From contig NZ_JYLN01000007.1 of assembly GCF_001439735.1 (NCBI RefSeq), positions 310,001 through 374,000 of the forward strand: 64,000 nt of DNA, in the 5' to 3' direction. Positions 46,088 through 54,156 of the stretch are shown here, piece after piece. Position numbers and translations under genes: made by a program. Source of the stretch: Pseudomonas paralactis. GTDB lineage: Bacteria; Pseudomonadota; Gammaproteobacteria; Pseudomonadales; Pseudomonadaceae. Numbering within the stretch: the first letter of the stretch is position 1; every line of letters starts with the position of its first letter. Under the pieces are notes generated by a model. It did not search any database. It saw only the letters and a program-made list of their open reading frames with translations, and had not been told where the DNA came from.

Positions 46088-46696
46088 ATGAGTACGTTAT
46101 TCACCCGCCGCAAAGTGCTGACCGGCATGGGCCTGTTGGGCCTGGGCAGCCTGCTGGGCGGCTGTGACTACAGCCCCAGGCTGAACTTCAAGTACGGCAA
46201 GGACCTCAGTGACAAGATCATGGGCCGTACCTTCAAGCTCAAGAACACCGCTGGCGAAACCGTCACTCTGAGCTCGTACCGCGGCCTGATGCCCGTGGTG
46301 TTCTTCGGCTTCACCCAATGCCCGGCGGTCTGCCCGACCGCCCTGGCACGCGCCGCCCAGGCCAAGAAGCTGATGGGCCGAGATGGCAAGATCATGCAGG
46401 TGGTGTTCATTACCCTGGACCCGGAGCGCGACACCCCCGAGATTCTCGACAAGTACGTCAAGGCTTTCGACCCCAGCTTCGAAGCCCTCTACGGCACCCC
46501 GGAAGAAATCGCCGTGGCCGCCAAGGAGTTCGGGATCTTTTATGAAAAGATCCCCGCCGGCGACACTTACACCCTGTCCCACACCGCCACCAGTTTCGTG
46601 TTCGACACCCGTGGCAACCTGCGCCTTGGCTTGCAGGCATCCCTTACCGCTCAAGAGTGCGCAGAAGACCTGCTCACCGTCATGGAGGTCTGCTAA
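46088..46696 (+). CDS. SCO family copper chaperone
   Basis: A 202-residue thioredoxin-fold protein attached to the membrane. It has a Tat-like or lipoprotein N-terminus (FTRRKVLTGMGLLGLGSLLGGC, lipobox LLGGC). CPAVCPT is the CxxxC copper-binding pair, VVFITLDPERDTP is the conserved loop, and LSHTATSFVFD provides the third ligand histidine. SCO proteins deliver copper to cytochrome c oxidase CuA or act as disulfide reductants. The ATG at 46088 is used, since an in-frame TTG just before is less likely. It overlaps the PCuAC gene by one base. Confidence 0.9.
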   Translation: MSTLFTRRKVLTGMGLLGLGSLLGGCDYSPRLNFKYGKDLSDKIMGRTFKLKNTAGETVTLSSYRGLMPVVFFGFTQCPAVCPTALARAAQAKKLMGRDGKIMQVVFITLDPERDTPEILDKYVKAFDPSFEALYGTPEEIAVAAKEFGIFYEKIPAGDTYTLSHTATSFVFDTRGNLRLGLQASLTAQECAEDLLTVMEVC

Positions 46697-47178
46697 TGAC
46701 TACCGCTCACTACCTGAAACGCTTTGCCTTGGGCCTTACCTTGCTCGGCCTCGCTGCTCACGCCAGCGCCCAGGTGCAAGTGACCGACGCCTGGGTGCGC
46801 GCCTCCGTACCGGGGCAGCCGTCCAGCGGTGCCTTCATGACCGTCACCGCCGACAGCGACAGCCAATTGCTCAGCGTGGCATCGCCGGTGGCCAAAGACG
46901 TGCAGATCCATGAAATGAGCATGAAGGACGATGTGATGCGCATGGGCCCGGTGGATTCGGTGGCTCTGCCGGCAGGTAAAGCCGTCAAGCTCGACCCCAA
47001 CGGTTATCACGTCATGCTGATGGGCCTGACCGGCCAGATCAAGGAAGGCGACCAGGTGCCGCTGACGCTTACGGTGCAGGATGCCAAGGGTGAAAAGCAG
47101 ACCGTTGAGGTGAAGGCTAATGCCCGGGGCCTGGATGGTATGGATCACAGCAAAATGGACCATAGCAAGATGCATTGA
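46696..47178 (+). CDS. PCuAC periplasmic copper chaperone
   Basis: A 160-residue exported protein with a signal peptide (LKRFALGLTLLGLAAHASA). The H-x-M copper motif occurs as IHEMSMKDDVMRM, and DPNGYHVMLMGLTGQIKEGD is the second ligand region, matching the H(M)X10MX21HXM family pattern. A tail DGMDHSKMDHSKMH adds further Met and His residues, likely for binding more copper. It accepts Cu(I) and passes it to SCO and oxidase assembly. The ATG overlaps the TAA of the SCO gene, so the pair is translated together. Confidence 0.9.
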   Translation: MTTAHYLKRFALGLTLLGLAAHASAQVQVTDAWVRASVPGQPSSGAFMTVTADSDSQLLSVASPVAKDVQIHEMSMKDDVMRMGPVDSVALPAGKAVKLDPNGYHVMLMGLTGQIKEGDQVPLTLTVQDAKGEKQTVEVKANARGLDGMDHSKMDHSKMH

Positions 47179-47210
47179 TTGCCTTGTTGCGGGTGGTGCT
47201 GTGGGAGGGG

Positions 47211-47566
47211 GCCAGGATGTTGGACTTTGACCGAGTACATATCCGTTATTTAGGTAACGGCTGCTATGGGTTCCGCTCTTACAGCGGGTCACTTTTGAAA
47301 AGAGCCCAAAAGTAACCAAAAGGCTCTTGCCCCACCACTCGGCACCTCGCTTAGGCTCGGTGTGCCCGTAATCCGCCAGGGATTTGGGGGGCCGCCGCCA
47401 CGCGCCATCCATGGCGCGGGGCGGCTAAACCGGCATCCCTGCCGGTTTACCCCCCAAATCCCTGTCGAATTCCGGCCAGCGTGGTTTGACGGGGCGCTTA
47501 AGATCAAAAGCAGATCAAAAGCAGAGCAAGAGCAAGAGCGGCTCGCTTCGCATCGTAGTTACGGTG
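47211..47566. repeat. dispersed structured repeat, copy A (inverted partner at 51.1-51.5 kb)
   Basis: About 355 bases that recur in inverted orientation at 51125-51479 with high identity. The centre (47378-47463) folds as a three-way junction: outer stem AGGGATTTGGGGGG/CCCCCCAAATCCCT, an inner hairpin CGCGCCAT/ATGGCGCG extended by CCGCC/GGCGG, and a second hairpin TAAACCGGCA/TGCCGGTTTA. Near its end are tandem units of GATCAAAAGCA. No protein is encoded. It may correspond to one of the large intergenic repeat families reported in P. fluorescens genomes. Confidence 0.85.
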
Positions 47567-47572
47567 GCCAGG

Positions 47573-47670
47573 TAGGAGCGAGCTTGCTCGCGAAAAACGT
47601 CAACGATAACGCGAGTTTTCTGAATAAACGCGGTGCCTATGGGGTTTTCGCGAGCAAGCTCGCGCCTACA
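47573..47670. repeat. REPIN: paired REP sequences (type 2)
   Basis: TAGGAGCGAGCTTGCTCGCG plus AAAA and its inverse ending CGCGCCTACA enclose about 50 bases with AACGATAACGCG. It abuts the end of repeat copy A, showing that the 47.2-47.7 kb gap is a site where repeats have accumulated. Confidence 0.9.
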
Positions 47671-47763
47671 GGCATCAGGCTTGCCCCTCCCACGTTGAAG
47701 CTCCCTCGCCACCGATTCAGGGCCCCGGCGTTGCGCAGGTCATTGAGCAATTGCGCGCAGCAT

Positions 47764-48267
47764 TCACGCCGGTATGACCCGCAGCCGCTTCACCATCGGC
47801 ACACACGCCAGCATCAACCCCGAGGGTGAGCGATACACCGCCTGCTCATTCCCCACATAGCCACACGAGCGGTAGAAACTCACTGCATTCAAAGTGGCAT
47901 CCAGCACCACCTGTTCAATCGCCATCTGCCGCGCAATTCCCTCCACATGGGCAAGCATCGCCTTGCCGTAGCCGCGCCCTGTGAACGCAGGCCGGACGAA
48001 CAATGCCCCGACTTCATGGTGATCCGGGTCGAGCATACCGGTAGCAACAGCTTCACCGTCCACCCAGCCCAGGTAGAACGGTTTTTCCATCAGCACGTTG
48101 TAGCCATCACTTGCGCAACCGCGGGTCCAGAGCGCCATTTGCTCGGCGCTGTAGGCGCCGACGCACTGACCGCGAATGGCCTCACGGCGAATCTCGAACG
48201 CTCTGTCGGCGTCGTCTGGCGTAGCTCGTTTTATCTCCAACACTGGCTGTTCCTTCCATGACTTCAA
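47764..48267 (-). CDS. GNAT family N-acetyltransferase
   Basis: A 167-residue acetyltransferase. VGALFVRPAFTGRGYGKAMLAHVEG contains the acetyl-CoA pyrophosphate loop (R/Q-x-x-G-x-G/A as RGYGKA), preceded by the beta-4 strand. The C-terminal VVLDATLNAVSFYRSCGYV is the usual motif B. The N-terminus LEIKRATPDDADRAFEIRREAI is typical. The substrate is unknown. It lies inside the segment bracketed by the inverted repeats and is convergent with the REPIN side, with its promoter facing the lipoprotein gene. Confidence 0.85.
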   Translation of the reverse strand: MKSWKEQPVLEIKRATPDDADRAFEIRREAIRGQCVGAYSAEQMALWTRGCASDGYNVLMEKPFYLGWVDGEAVATGMLDPDHHEVGALFVRPAFTGRGYGKAMLAHVEGIARQMAIEQVVLDATLNAVSFYRSCGYVGNEQAVYRSPSGLMLACVPMVKRLRVIPA

Positions 48268-48418
48268 ATTGCCATTAGCCCATTTGTGCTAATCGACCCT
48301 GCCGGCCTGCGACGCTATATTCCTCGGCACTTCCAACGCTCCTTCAATACCGCGCATTCATTGCGTGCGGGTTCGTTGCGCGCTGGAAAAACCAAAACAA
48401 CCCCAAGGAAGAAGCACC

Positions 48419-48754
48419 ATGAAACTCCACTCCCCCGTTACTCGCCTTGCCCTGCTCGGCGCCTTGATCATCGGCGTGGCCGGTTGCAGCAATATCAAGC
48501 CCACTGAAGATCACCTCAAGAAACTGTCGGAAACTAACCTGGGCGAGCCGGTAAAACGTATCTCCAATGTGCGCAGCGACTCCATGACCACTTACTATGT
48601 AGCCAACACTGCCTCCGGCGAATACAACTGCTCCGTGCCAAGCGGGGCCAGCGGCGGTGCATTTGCAATCGCCAGTTTTGGACTGATGAAACCCGCCGCC
48701 TACTGCCAGCCAAAAGGCGCACGTGGCAACGGGCTGACACCGTTCATGCAGTAA
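48419..48754 (+). CDS. small putative lipoprotein
   Basis: A 111-residue exported protein. Its signal (LALLGALIIGVAGCSN) ends in a lipobox with Cys at the +1 position, so it should be a lipoprotein. The mature part contains NIKPTEDHLKKLSETNLGEPVKRI and two later cysteines (EYNCSVPSG, PAAYCQPKG) that could form a disulfide. I do not know a function. The ATG follows AAGGAAG. Its last 11 bases overlap the end of the convergent hybrid kinase gene. Confidence 0.75.
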   Translation: MKLHSPVTRLALLGALIIGVAGCSNIKPTEDHLKKLSETNLGEPVKRISNVRSDSMTTYYVANTASGEYNCSVPSGASGGAFAIASFGLMKPAAYCQPKGARGNGLTPFMQ

Positions 48755-50357
48755 TTTTTTCCTGGCTGAGGTCGCGCAACCTGCCGCGCAGTTCGGCAGG
48801 ACGCACCGGTTTGGACAGGATGGCGATCTGACGGTCGTGCAACGCGGCCTGGATTTTCTCCACGTCGTGACCGGTGAGAATCAGCGCCGGCACCGCCCAA
48901 CCGCGCTGCTGGCGTAACTGGTCGATGCATTCAATGCCGGTGGCGTGATTGCCCAGGTCGTAGTCGGCGACGATGATATCGCAGTCGCTGACCAGCCCCT
49001 TCCCACTCGACTCAGCCTGCACCTGGCACCCCCATCGTTCCAGCAGCGCCTGAGTGGCGAGCAGCACGTTGTGGTCATCCTCCACCAGGCACACTTTGAG
49101 ACCGGTGAGCAGACCGGCCTGGCGCACATCGTCGCGCAGCGCCGGTTGACGCCGCGCGGTGGCCAGGGCCAGGCCGTGCAGGCTCACCGAGGTGCCATGG
49201 CCCAGCCGCGAACGCAGGCTCACCTGCATCCCCATCAATTGCCCCAGGCGCTTGACGATGGACAGCCCGAGGCCTACGCCTTCGACGTCCTTGTCACGCA
49301 ATTGGCGCACGCGATAGAACTCTTCGAAGACCTTTGACAGATGCTCCTGTGCAATCCCTCGCCCCTGGTCATGCACCGCTATGACCAAACCGTTTTCGCG
49401 CCTGCGCACGCCGATCAGCACTGGCCGCTGCGCGCCGTACTTGAAGCAATTGGAGAGCAGGTTTTGCACCATGGTTGCCAACATCCCTGGGTCCACCTGT
49501 ACCCAGTGAGCGCAGGGGCGCAAGCGCAGCTCAACACCGGCCCAGCGTGCAGCCTCGGCGTTCTGGCGCACCAGGTCGGCGAGAAAGTCGCCCAGGTGGA
49601 TCACCTGGTATTTGGGCAGCAGGCGACCGTTGTCGAGGGTGTAGAGGTCGAGGATCGAACGGAACAATTGCGACACGTTGAGCAGCGAGCGATCGATATT
49701 GTCCACCAGCCGCCGCTCATCATCCCCCAGCCGCGCTTCACGCAGGCAGGCGGTGAACAGGCCAATGGAATGGATTGGCTGGCGCAGGTCGTGGCTGGCC
49801 TGGGCGAGAAAACGGGATTTTTCCAGGTTGGCGGCGATGGCTTGTTCCGAAGCCTTGCGCGTGCGCTCCAGGAGAATATGGGCGTACACCGGGATCACAG
49901 TGCTGGTGATCATCAGCATCAGCACCATAAACGGTTGCGCCTGCCACAGCGGCGTAAGCTGGTACACGATCAGCAGCGCCAGCAACGCCAGCCCCGTGGC
50001 AATCGCCAGGTAGCGCGAGCCGTAGCGCATGCCGTTGCCCAGGTTTACCCAGACCATCACCGCGTACAACGGCAACGCCGCTTCCCCCCCGACCACCAGG
50101 CCGAACGAAGTGCCGGTGTAATCGTGGAGCATGCCGAAGATGCGCCGCGCTGGGTAATGCCCGGGCCAGCGTGCGATCACCTGGCGCAACACGATGGAGG
50201 CCAACAGGAACACGAAGATATACAGGATCACTGGCAGGTAGGTGTCCAGCGAGTGCCCGGGCAGGAAACCCAGTAGGCTGATATACACAATGGCGATGGT
50301 GGCCACCACGATGCGCAGGTTAGCCTGATCAAGTTCGGAGTTGGTCTCGGGACTCAT
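48744..50357 (-). CDS. membrane hybrid histidine kinase with receiver domain
   Basis: A 537-residue kinase. Residues 1-165 have about six hydrophobic helices without a large periplasmic loop, indicating a sensor embedded in the membrane. HisKA follows with the acceptor histidine near residue 189 (QASHDLRQPIHSIGLF), then HATPase (NLLSNCFKYG, HDQGRGI, GVGLGLSIVK). A C-terminal receiver ends the protein (VCLVEDD, IIVADYDLG, ALILTG, ILSKPVR). The HDLRQP box is that of ErcS-like kinases. The start at 50357 has AAGGA at 7-base spacing. It is divergent from the LuxR-type regulator gene, its probable partner. Confidence 0.85.
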   Translation of the reverse strand: MSPETNSELDQANLRIVVATIAIVYISLLGFLPGHSLDTYLPVILYIFVFLLASIVLRQVIARWPGHYPARRIFGMLHDYTGTSFGLVVGGEAALPLYAVMVWVNLGNGMRYGSRYLAIATGLALLALLIVYQLTPLWQAQPFMVLMLMITSTVIPVYAHILLERTRKASEQAIAANLEKSRFLAQASHDLRQPIHSIGLFTACLREARLGDDERRLVDNIDRSLLNVSQLFRSILDLYTLDNGRLLPKYQVIHLGDFLADLVRQNAEAARWAGVELRLRPCAHWVQVDPGMLATMVQNLLSNCFKYGAQRPVLIGVRRRENGLVIAVHDQGRGIAQEHLSKVFEEFYRVRQLRDKDVEGVGLGLSIVKRLGQLMGMQVSLRSRLGHGTSVSLHGLALATARRQPALRDDVRQAGLLTGLKVCLVEDDHNVLLATQALLERWGCQVQAESSGKGLVSDCDIIVADYDLGNHATGIECIDQLRQQRGWAVPALILTGHDVEKIQAALHDRQIAILSKPVRPAELRGRLRDLSQEKITA

Positions 50358-50454
50358 AGTCATATCCTTGACATATCATCTTTGAAAAAGGGCCCTTGGC
50401 CCGTTGGTAAAGTAGCATGCCTCGACACAACCCTGCCCCAGGAAGGAGCTCAGC

Positions 50455-51057
50455 ATGACTGGCCGGATCATCATCGCCGACGACCATCCGATGTTTCGCG
50501 AAGGTATGGTACGCACCGTACAGCGCCTGCTGCCCGACGCCCAAGTGCAAGAGGCCGGTGACCTGGCCACGGTGAACGCGCTGCTGCGCGAGGCAGGTGA
50601 CATCGACACCCTGATCCTCGACCTGCGCTTCCCCGGCCTGACCTGCATCAGCCAGTTGGCCGAACTGCGCCAGCAACTGCGGCGCACCACATTGATCGTT
50701 GTGTCGATGGTCGACGACCCCGCGCTGATCGAACAGGTCATGGCCCTGGGCATCGATGGTTTTATCGGCAAGAACATTGCCCCCGACGATATCGGCCAGG
50801 CGCTGCTGGCGATCCGCAACGGCGAAGTGCTGGTCAAGTTCACGCCGTCGGGCCTGCTGCCGCTGGAAACCCACACCCTCACCACCCGCCAGCAGGAAGT
50901 GCTGCGCCTGATTGCCCAGGGCAAGACCAACAAGGAAATCGCCAAGGCCCTGGATATTTCGCCGTTTACGGTGCGTATCCATGTGTCGTCGTTGTTGCGC
51001 AGCTTGAACGTGCCGTCGCGGGCTGCGGCAGCAGTAAAATATTCCGGAGAGTTCTAG
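50455..51057 (+). CDS. LuxR-type response regulator
   Basis: A 200-residue NarL/FixJ-type regulator. The receiver has the acidic pocket ADDHPMFREGM and phospho-acceptor Asp in LILDLRFPG, with Ser and Lys in VVSMVDD and FIGKNI. The HTH is LTTRQQEVLRLIAQGKTNKE and IAKALDISPFTVRIHVSSLL. It resembles the AgmR/ErbR group that controls alcohol oxidation in Pseudomonas, but no such genes are adjacent. It faces the hybrid kinase gene at 98 bases, so the two likely form one signalling system. An AGGAAGGAG site precedes the start. Confidence 0.85.
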   Translation: MTGRIIIADDHPMFREGMVRTVQRLLPDAQVQEAGDLATVNALLREAGDIDTLILDLRFPGLTCISQLAELRQQLRRTTLIVVSMVDDPALIEQVMALGIDGFIGKNIAPDDIGQALLAIRNGEVLVKFTPSGLLPLETHTLTTRQQEVLRLIAQGKTNKEIAKALDISPFTVRIHVSSLLRSLNVPSRAAAAVKYSGEF

Positions 51058-51124
51058 GCCCAAATGCAAAGGTGCTTGCCCCCGATAGCCATAGGCACCC
51101 GCACAACTGCAGTGCGCAACCCCC

Positions 51125-51479
51125 TACGGTAACCACGATGCGAAGCGAGCCGCTCTTGATCTGCTTTTGATCTGCTTTTGATCTTGATCTCAGGCGCCCC
51201 GTCAAACCACGCTGGCCGGAATTCGACAGGGATTTGGGGGGTAAACCGGCAGGGATGCCGGTTTAGCCGCCCCGCGCCATGGATGGCGCGTGGCGGCGGC
51301 CCCCCAAATCACTGGCGGATTACGGGCACACCGAGCCTAGGCGAGGTGCCGAGTGGTGGGGCAAGAGCGCTTTGGTTACTTTCGCGCTTTTCGAAAGTGA
51401 CCCGCCGTAAGGGCGGAACCCATAGCAGCCGTTATCCAAATAACGGATATGTACCCGGTCTGATCCAGCATCCTGGCCG
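51125..51479. repeat. dispersed structured repeat, copy B (inverted relative to copy A)
   Basis: The reverse complement of copy A at 47.2-47.6 kb over nearly its full length, including the three-way-junction core (51228-51313) with one mismatch in the outer stem. The tandem GATCTGCTTTT units are at its left edge. It starts 67 bases after the LuxR-type gene. Confidence 0.85.
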
Positions 51480-51655
51480 GCCCTAAGGCCGCCATCGGGG
51501 GCAAGTCGAATCGTCGCACCGCCCCTCCCACATTTCCATCTCGTAGCATCAGGTAGATATGCACTGGCTGTCCGACCATCAGCCCTCCCACATTTGACCA
51601 AGCCGCCTCCGTCAGCCCCCCGCCCTGCATCCGATATTTATGCTCACTTCCCAGC

Positions 51656-51673
51656 TTAATAATATTTTATTAA
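51656..51673. promoter_or_regulatory. AT-rich palindrome ahead of monooxygenase operon
   Basis: TTAATAATATTTTATTAA is an inverted repeat (7-base arms, 4-base centre) located 70 bases upstream of the monooxygenase start. It is a likely regulator site, possibly for the LysR protein encoded in the cluster; the same motif was not found upstream of the permease. Confidence 0.45.
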
Positions 51674-51742
51674 TACCCGCCCGCCCCCTAACTTGACGTC
51701 ATGCCCAAGCTGAATCCAACTGCATTACGCAAGGACAGACAC

Positions 51743-53032
51743 ATGACTCAAGCAATAACAAAAACAGACACACTGGTAGTGGGAGCGGGACAAGCCGGTG
51801 TCGCCATGAGCGAGCACTTGAGCAAGCAAGGCGTGCCGCACCTGGTGCTGGAGCGCAGCCGTATCGCCGAGCGCTGGCGCACCGGGCGCTGGGACTCGTT
51901 GGTCGCCAACGGCCCGGCCTGGCATGACCGCTTTCCCGGCCTGGAATTCGATGACGTGCCCGCCGATGGCTTCGCGCCCAAAGAGCGCGTAGCCGATTAC
52001 TTTGAAACCTATGTGCGCAAGTTCAATGCGCCGATCCGCACCGGTGTGGAGGTCACTTCAGTGGTCCGTAACATCGGCCGCCCCGGTTTCACCGTGCACA
52101 CCAGCGAGGGCGTGATCGAAGCCCACCGTGTAGTGGCGGCCACCGGGCCGTTTCAGAAGCCGGTGATACCAGCGATCGCCCCCAAAGATACCGAACTGCA
52201 CCAAATCCACTCCGCCGACTATCGCAACCCCGGGCAACTACCGGCAGGCGCTGTACTGGTGGTGGGTGCCGGTTCTTCGGGGGTGCAGATTGCCGATGAA
52301 CTGCAACGTACCGGCCGCCAGGTGTACCTGTCGGTTGGTGCCCATGACCGCCCGCCCCGCGCTTATCGCAACCGCGATTTCTGCTGGTGGCTGGGAGTGC
52401 TGGGTGAATGGGACCAGGCGGCCATGAAACCCGGTCGCGAACACGTGACCATCGCGGTCAGCGGCGCCCACGGCGGCAAGACCATCGATTTCCGTGAACT
52501 GGCCCAGCAAGGCATGACCCTGGTTGGTCTGACCCAGGCGTTTGACGGCAACGTGGCGACTTTCCAGGCCAACCTGGTGGAAAACCTGGCGCGCGGTGAT
52601 GAGAACTATCTGGCGCTGCTGGACGCGGCCGATGCCTATATCGAACGCAACGGTCTCGACTTGCCGCCTGAGCCCCAAGCGCGCCGCGTATTCCCGGATG
52701 CAGAGTGCATACGCAACCCGATCCTGCAGTTGGATCTGGCCGAGGCCGGCATCACTTCGATCATCTGGGCCACCGGGTTTGCCGTGGACTACAGCTGGTT
52801 GCAGGTGGACGCCTTCGATGCTGCCGGTAAACCCAGGCACCAACGCGGCGTGTCCAGTGAAGCGGGCATTTACTTCCTCGGTTTGCCGTGGCAATCGCGG
52901 CGTGGCTCGTCGTTTATCTGGGGGGTTTGGCACGACGCCAAATACGTGGCCGACCACATCGCCATCCAGCGTCAGTACCTCGAATACCGCGAAGCCGCAC
53001 CCGTGGTTCACAAAACATCTGTCAGCGCCTGA
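51743..53032 (+). CDS. flavin-containing monooxygenase (NAD(P)/FAD-dependent)
   Basis: A 429-residue two-nucleotide-domain flavoprotein. VVGAGQAGVAMSEHL near residue 12 is the FAD GxGxxG motif. VVGAGSSGVQIADEL near residue 172 is the NADPH motif, and WATGFAVDYSWL matches the ATG motif. ERWRTGRWDSL is seen in CzcO/TrkA-like and FMO-type enzymes. It should insert oxygen into an organic substrate. It heads an operon with RidA, DUF1028 and M20 genes, suggesting oxidation of a nitrogen compound. An AAGGA site precedes the ATG by 7 bases. The substrate is not known. Confidence 0.85.
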   Translation: MTQAITKTDTLVVGAGQAGVAMSEHLSKQGVPHLVLERSRIAERWRTGRWDSLVANGPAWHDRFPGLEFDDVPADGFAPKERVADYFETYVRKFNAPIRTGVEVTSVVRNIGRPGFTVHTSEGVIEAHRVVAATGPFQKPVIPAIAPKDTELHQIHSADYRNPGQLPAGAVLVVGAGSSGVQIADELQRTGRQVYLSVGAHDRPPRAYRNRDFCWWLGVLGEWDQAAMKPGREHVTIAVSGAHGGKTIDFRELAQQGMTLVGLTQAFDGNVATFQANLVENLARGDENYLALLDAADAYIERNGLDLPPEPQARRVFPDAECIRNPILQLDLAEAGITSIIWATGFAVDYSWLQVDAFDAAGKPRHQRGVSSEAGIYFLGLPWQSRRGSSFIWGVWHDAKYVADHIAIQRQYLEYREAAPVVHKTSVSA

Positions 53033-53056
53033 TCACTTATTTCTGGAGTTTTTTTG

Positions 53057-53467
53057 ATGCCTACTCACACTCGCATCCGCATGTTCAACACCAAGCAAAC
53101 CTACCCCAACCAAAGCCTGGACAACGACCTTTGCCAGGCCGTGCGCGCCGGCAACACGGTGTATGTGCGCGGCCAGGTGGGCACTGATTTCGACGGCAAC
53201 CTGGTGGGCCTTGGCGATGCACGCGCCCAGGCCGAACAGGCGATGAAAAACGTCAAGCAACTGCTTGAAGAAGCCGGCAGCGACCTCAGCCATATCGTCA
53301 AGACCACCACCTATTTGATCGACCCACGCTACCGCGAGCCGGTGTACCAGGAAGTCGGAAAATGGCTCAAGGGCGTGTTCCCGATCTCCACCGGGTTGGT
53401 GGTTTGCGCCCTGGGCCAGCCACAATGGCTGATGGAAATTGACGTGATCGCGGTTATCCCGGAGTAA
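53057..53467 (+). CDS. RidA family protein
   Basis: A 136-residue YjgF/UK114-family protein, distinct from the one near 7.7 kb. VYVRGQVGTDFDGNLV, AEQAMKNVKQLLEEAG and ALGQPQWLMEIDVIAV match the fold. Where classical RidA has an Arg in the PxRxxV motif, here STGLVVCALGQP lacks it, so it may not be a 2-aminoacrylate deaminase and could instead act like RutC-type members on other intermediates. It lies 24 bases after the monooxygenase stop and 11 bases before the DUF1028 gene. Confidence 0.85.
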   Translation: MPTHTRIRMFNTKQTYPNQSLDNDLCQAVRAGNTVYVRGQVGTDFDGNLVGLGDARAQAEQAMKNVKQLLEEAGSDLSHIVKTTTYLIDPRYREPVYQEVGKWLKGVFPISTGLVVCALGQPQWLMEIDVIAVIPE

Positions 53468-53478
53468 GGAGCCCAGCC

Positions 53479-54156
53479 ATGACCTTTTCAATCGTCGGCC
53501 GTTGCGCGGAAACCGGCCAGTTGGGTATCGCTATCAGCTCATCGAGCATCGCCGTGGGTGCCCGCTGCCCGTGGCTGCGCCCCGGCGTAGGCGCGGTGTC
53601 GACCCAAAACATCACGTTGCCGGCCCTGGGCCCGGACGTACTCGACCTGCTGGAACAGGGCCTGGCGCCGGCCGAGGCCATCGATAAAGCCCTCACCCGC
53701 AATGGCTACAGCCAATACCGGCAACTGACGGCGATTGATCACCTGGGCCGCAGCGTGCACTTCAGCGGCAGCCAAACCCTGGGGACCCATCACGCCGTTT
53801 CGGGTGAGCAATGCGTGGCAGCAGGCAATATGCTTGCCGACCGCGAAGTGATCACGGCGATGGTGACGGCGTTCGAACAGGGCGAAGGCCAACTGGCAGA
53901 CCGGCTGCTGGCGGCCATGCACGCCGCAATTGCCGCTGGTGGTGAAGCCGGCCCAGTGCATTCGGCCGCGTTGGTGGTGGTGGGCGAATTGACCTGGCCG
54001 ATCATCAATTTGCGCGTGGACTGGGCCGATGAGGCCCCTCTTGGCCAACTGCAAAAACTCTGGGATGCCTACCGTCCGCAAGTGCAGGATTATATTGACC
54101 GCGCCCTCGCCCCCGACCGTTCACCCGGTTACGGCGTGGCCGGAGACGATCGATGA
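53479..54156 (+). CDS. DUF1028 family protein (Ntn-hydrolase-like)
   Basis: A 225-residue protein. The N-terminus MTFSIVGRCAETGQLGIAISS and the stretch GARCPWLRPGVGAVSTQNIT are characteristic of DUF1028, which has an Ntn-hydrolase-like fold and is often found with RidA and amidohydrolase genes. A chemical role, for example amide hydrolysis, is inferred only from fold and neighbours. It overlaps the M20 gene by 4 bases (ATGA), so both are translationally coupled. It ends in the RSPGYGVAGDDR tail. Confidence 0.85.
   Translation: MTFSIVGRCAETGQLGIAISSSSIAVGARCPWLRPGVGAVSTQNITLPALGPDVLDLLEQGLAPAEAIDKALTRNGYSQYRQLTAIDHLGRSVHFSGSQTLGTHHAVSGEQCVAAGNMLADREVITAMVTAFEQGEGQLADRLLAAMHAAIAAGGEAGPVHSAALVVVGELTWPIINLRVDWADEAPLGQLQKLWDAYRPQVQDYIDRALAPDRSPGYGVAGDDR

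Larger units (their letters stand above)
47179..47763. other. 585-base intergenic region filled by repeats
   Basis: Between the PCuAC gene and the GNAT gene there is no credible gene. The stretch consists of repeat copy A, the adjacent REPIN, and about 90 further bases with no feature I can name. Open frames through it come from the repeat and encode nothing recognisable. Confidence 0.75.
51058..51742. other. 685-base intergenic region: repeat copy B and promoter of monooxygenase operon
   Basis: The gap contains repeat copy B, a GC-rich stretch (51480-51600) with two short REP-like fragments CCCTCCCACATTT, and an AT-rich stretch near 51650 that is probably the promoter of the following operon. 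No credible gene is visible on either strand. Confidence 0.7.
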
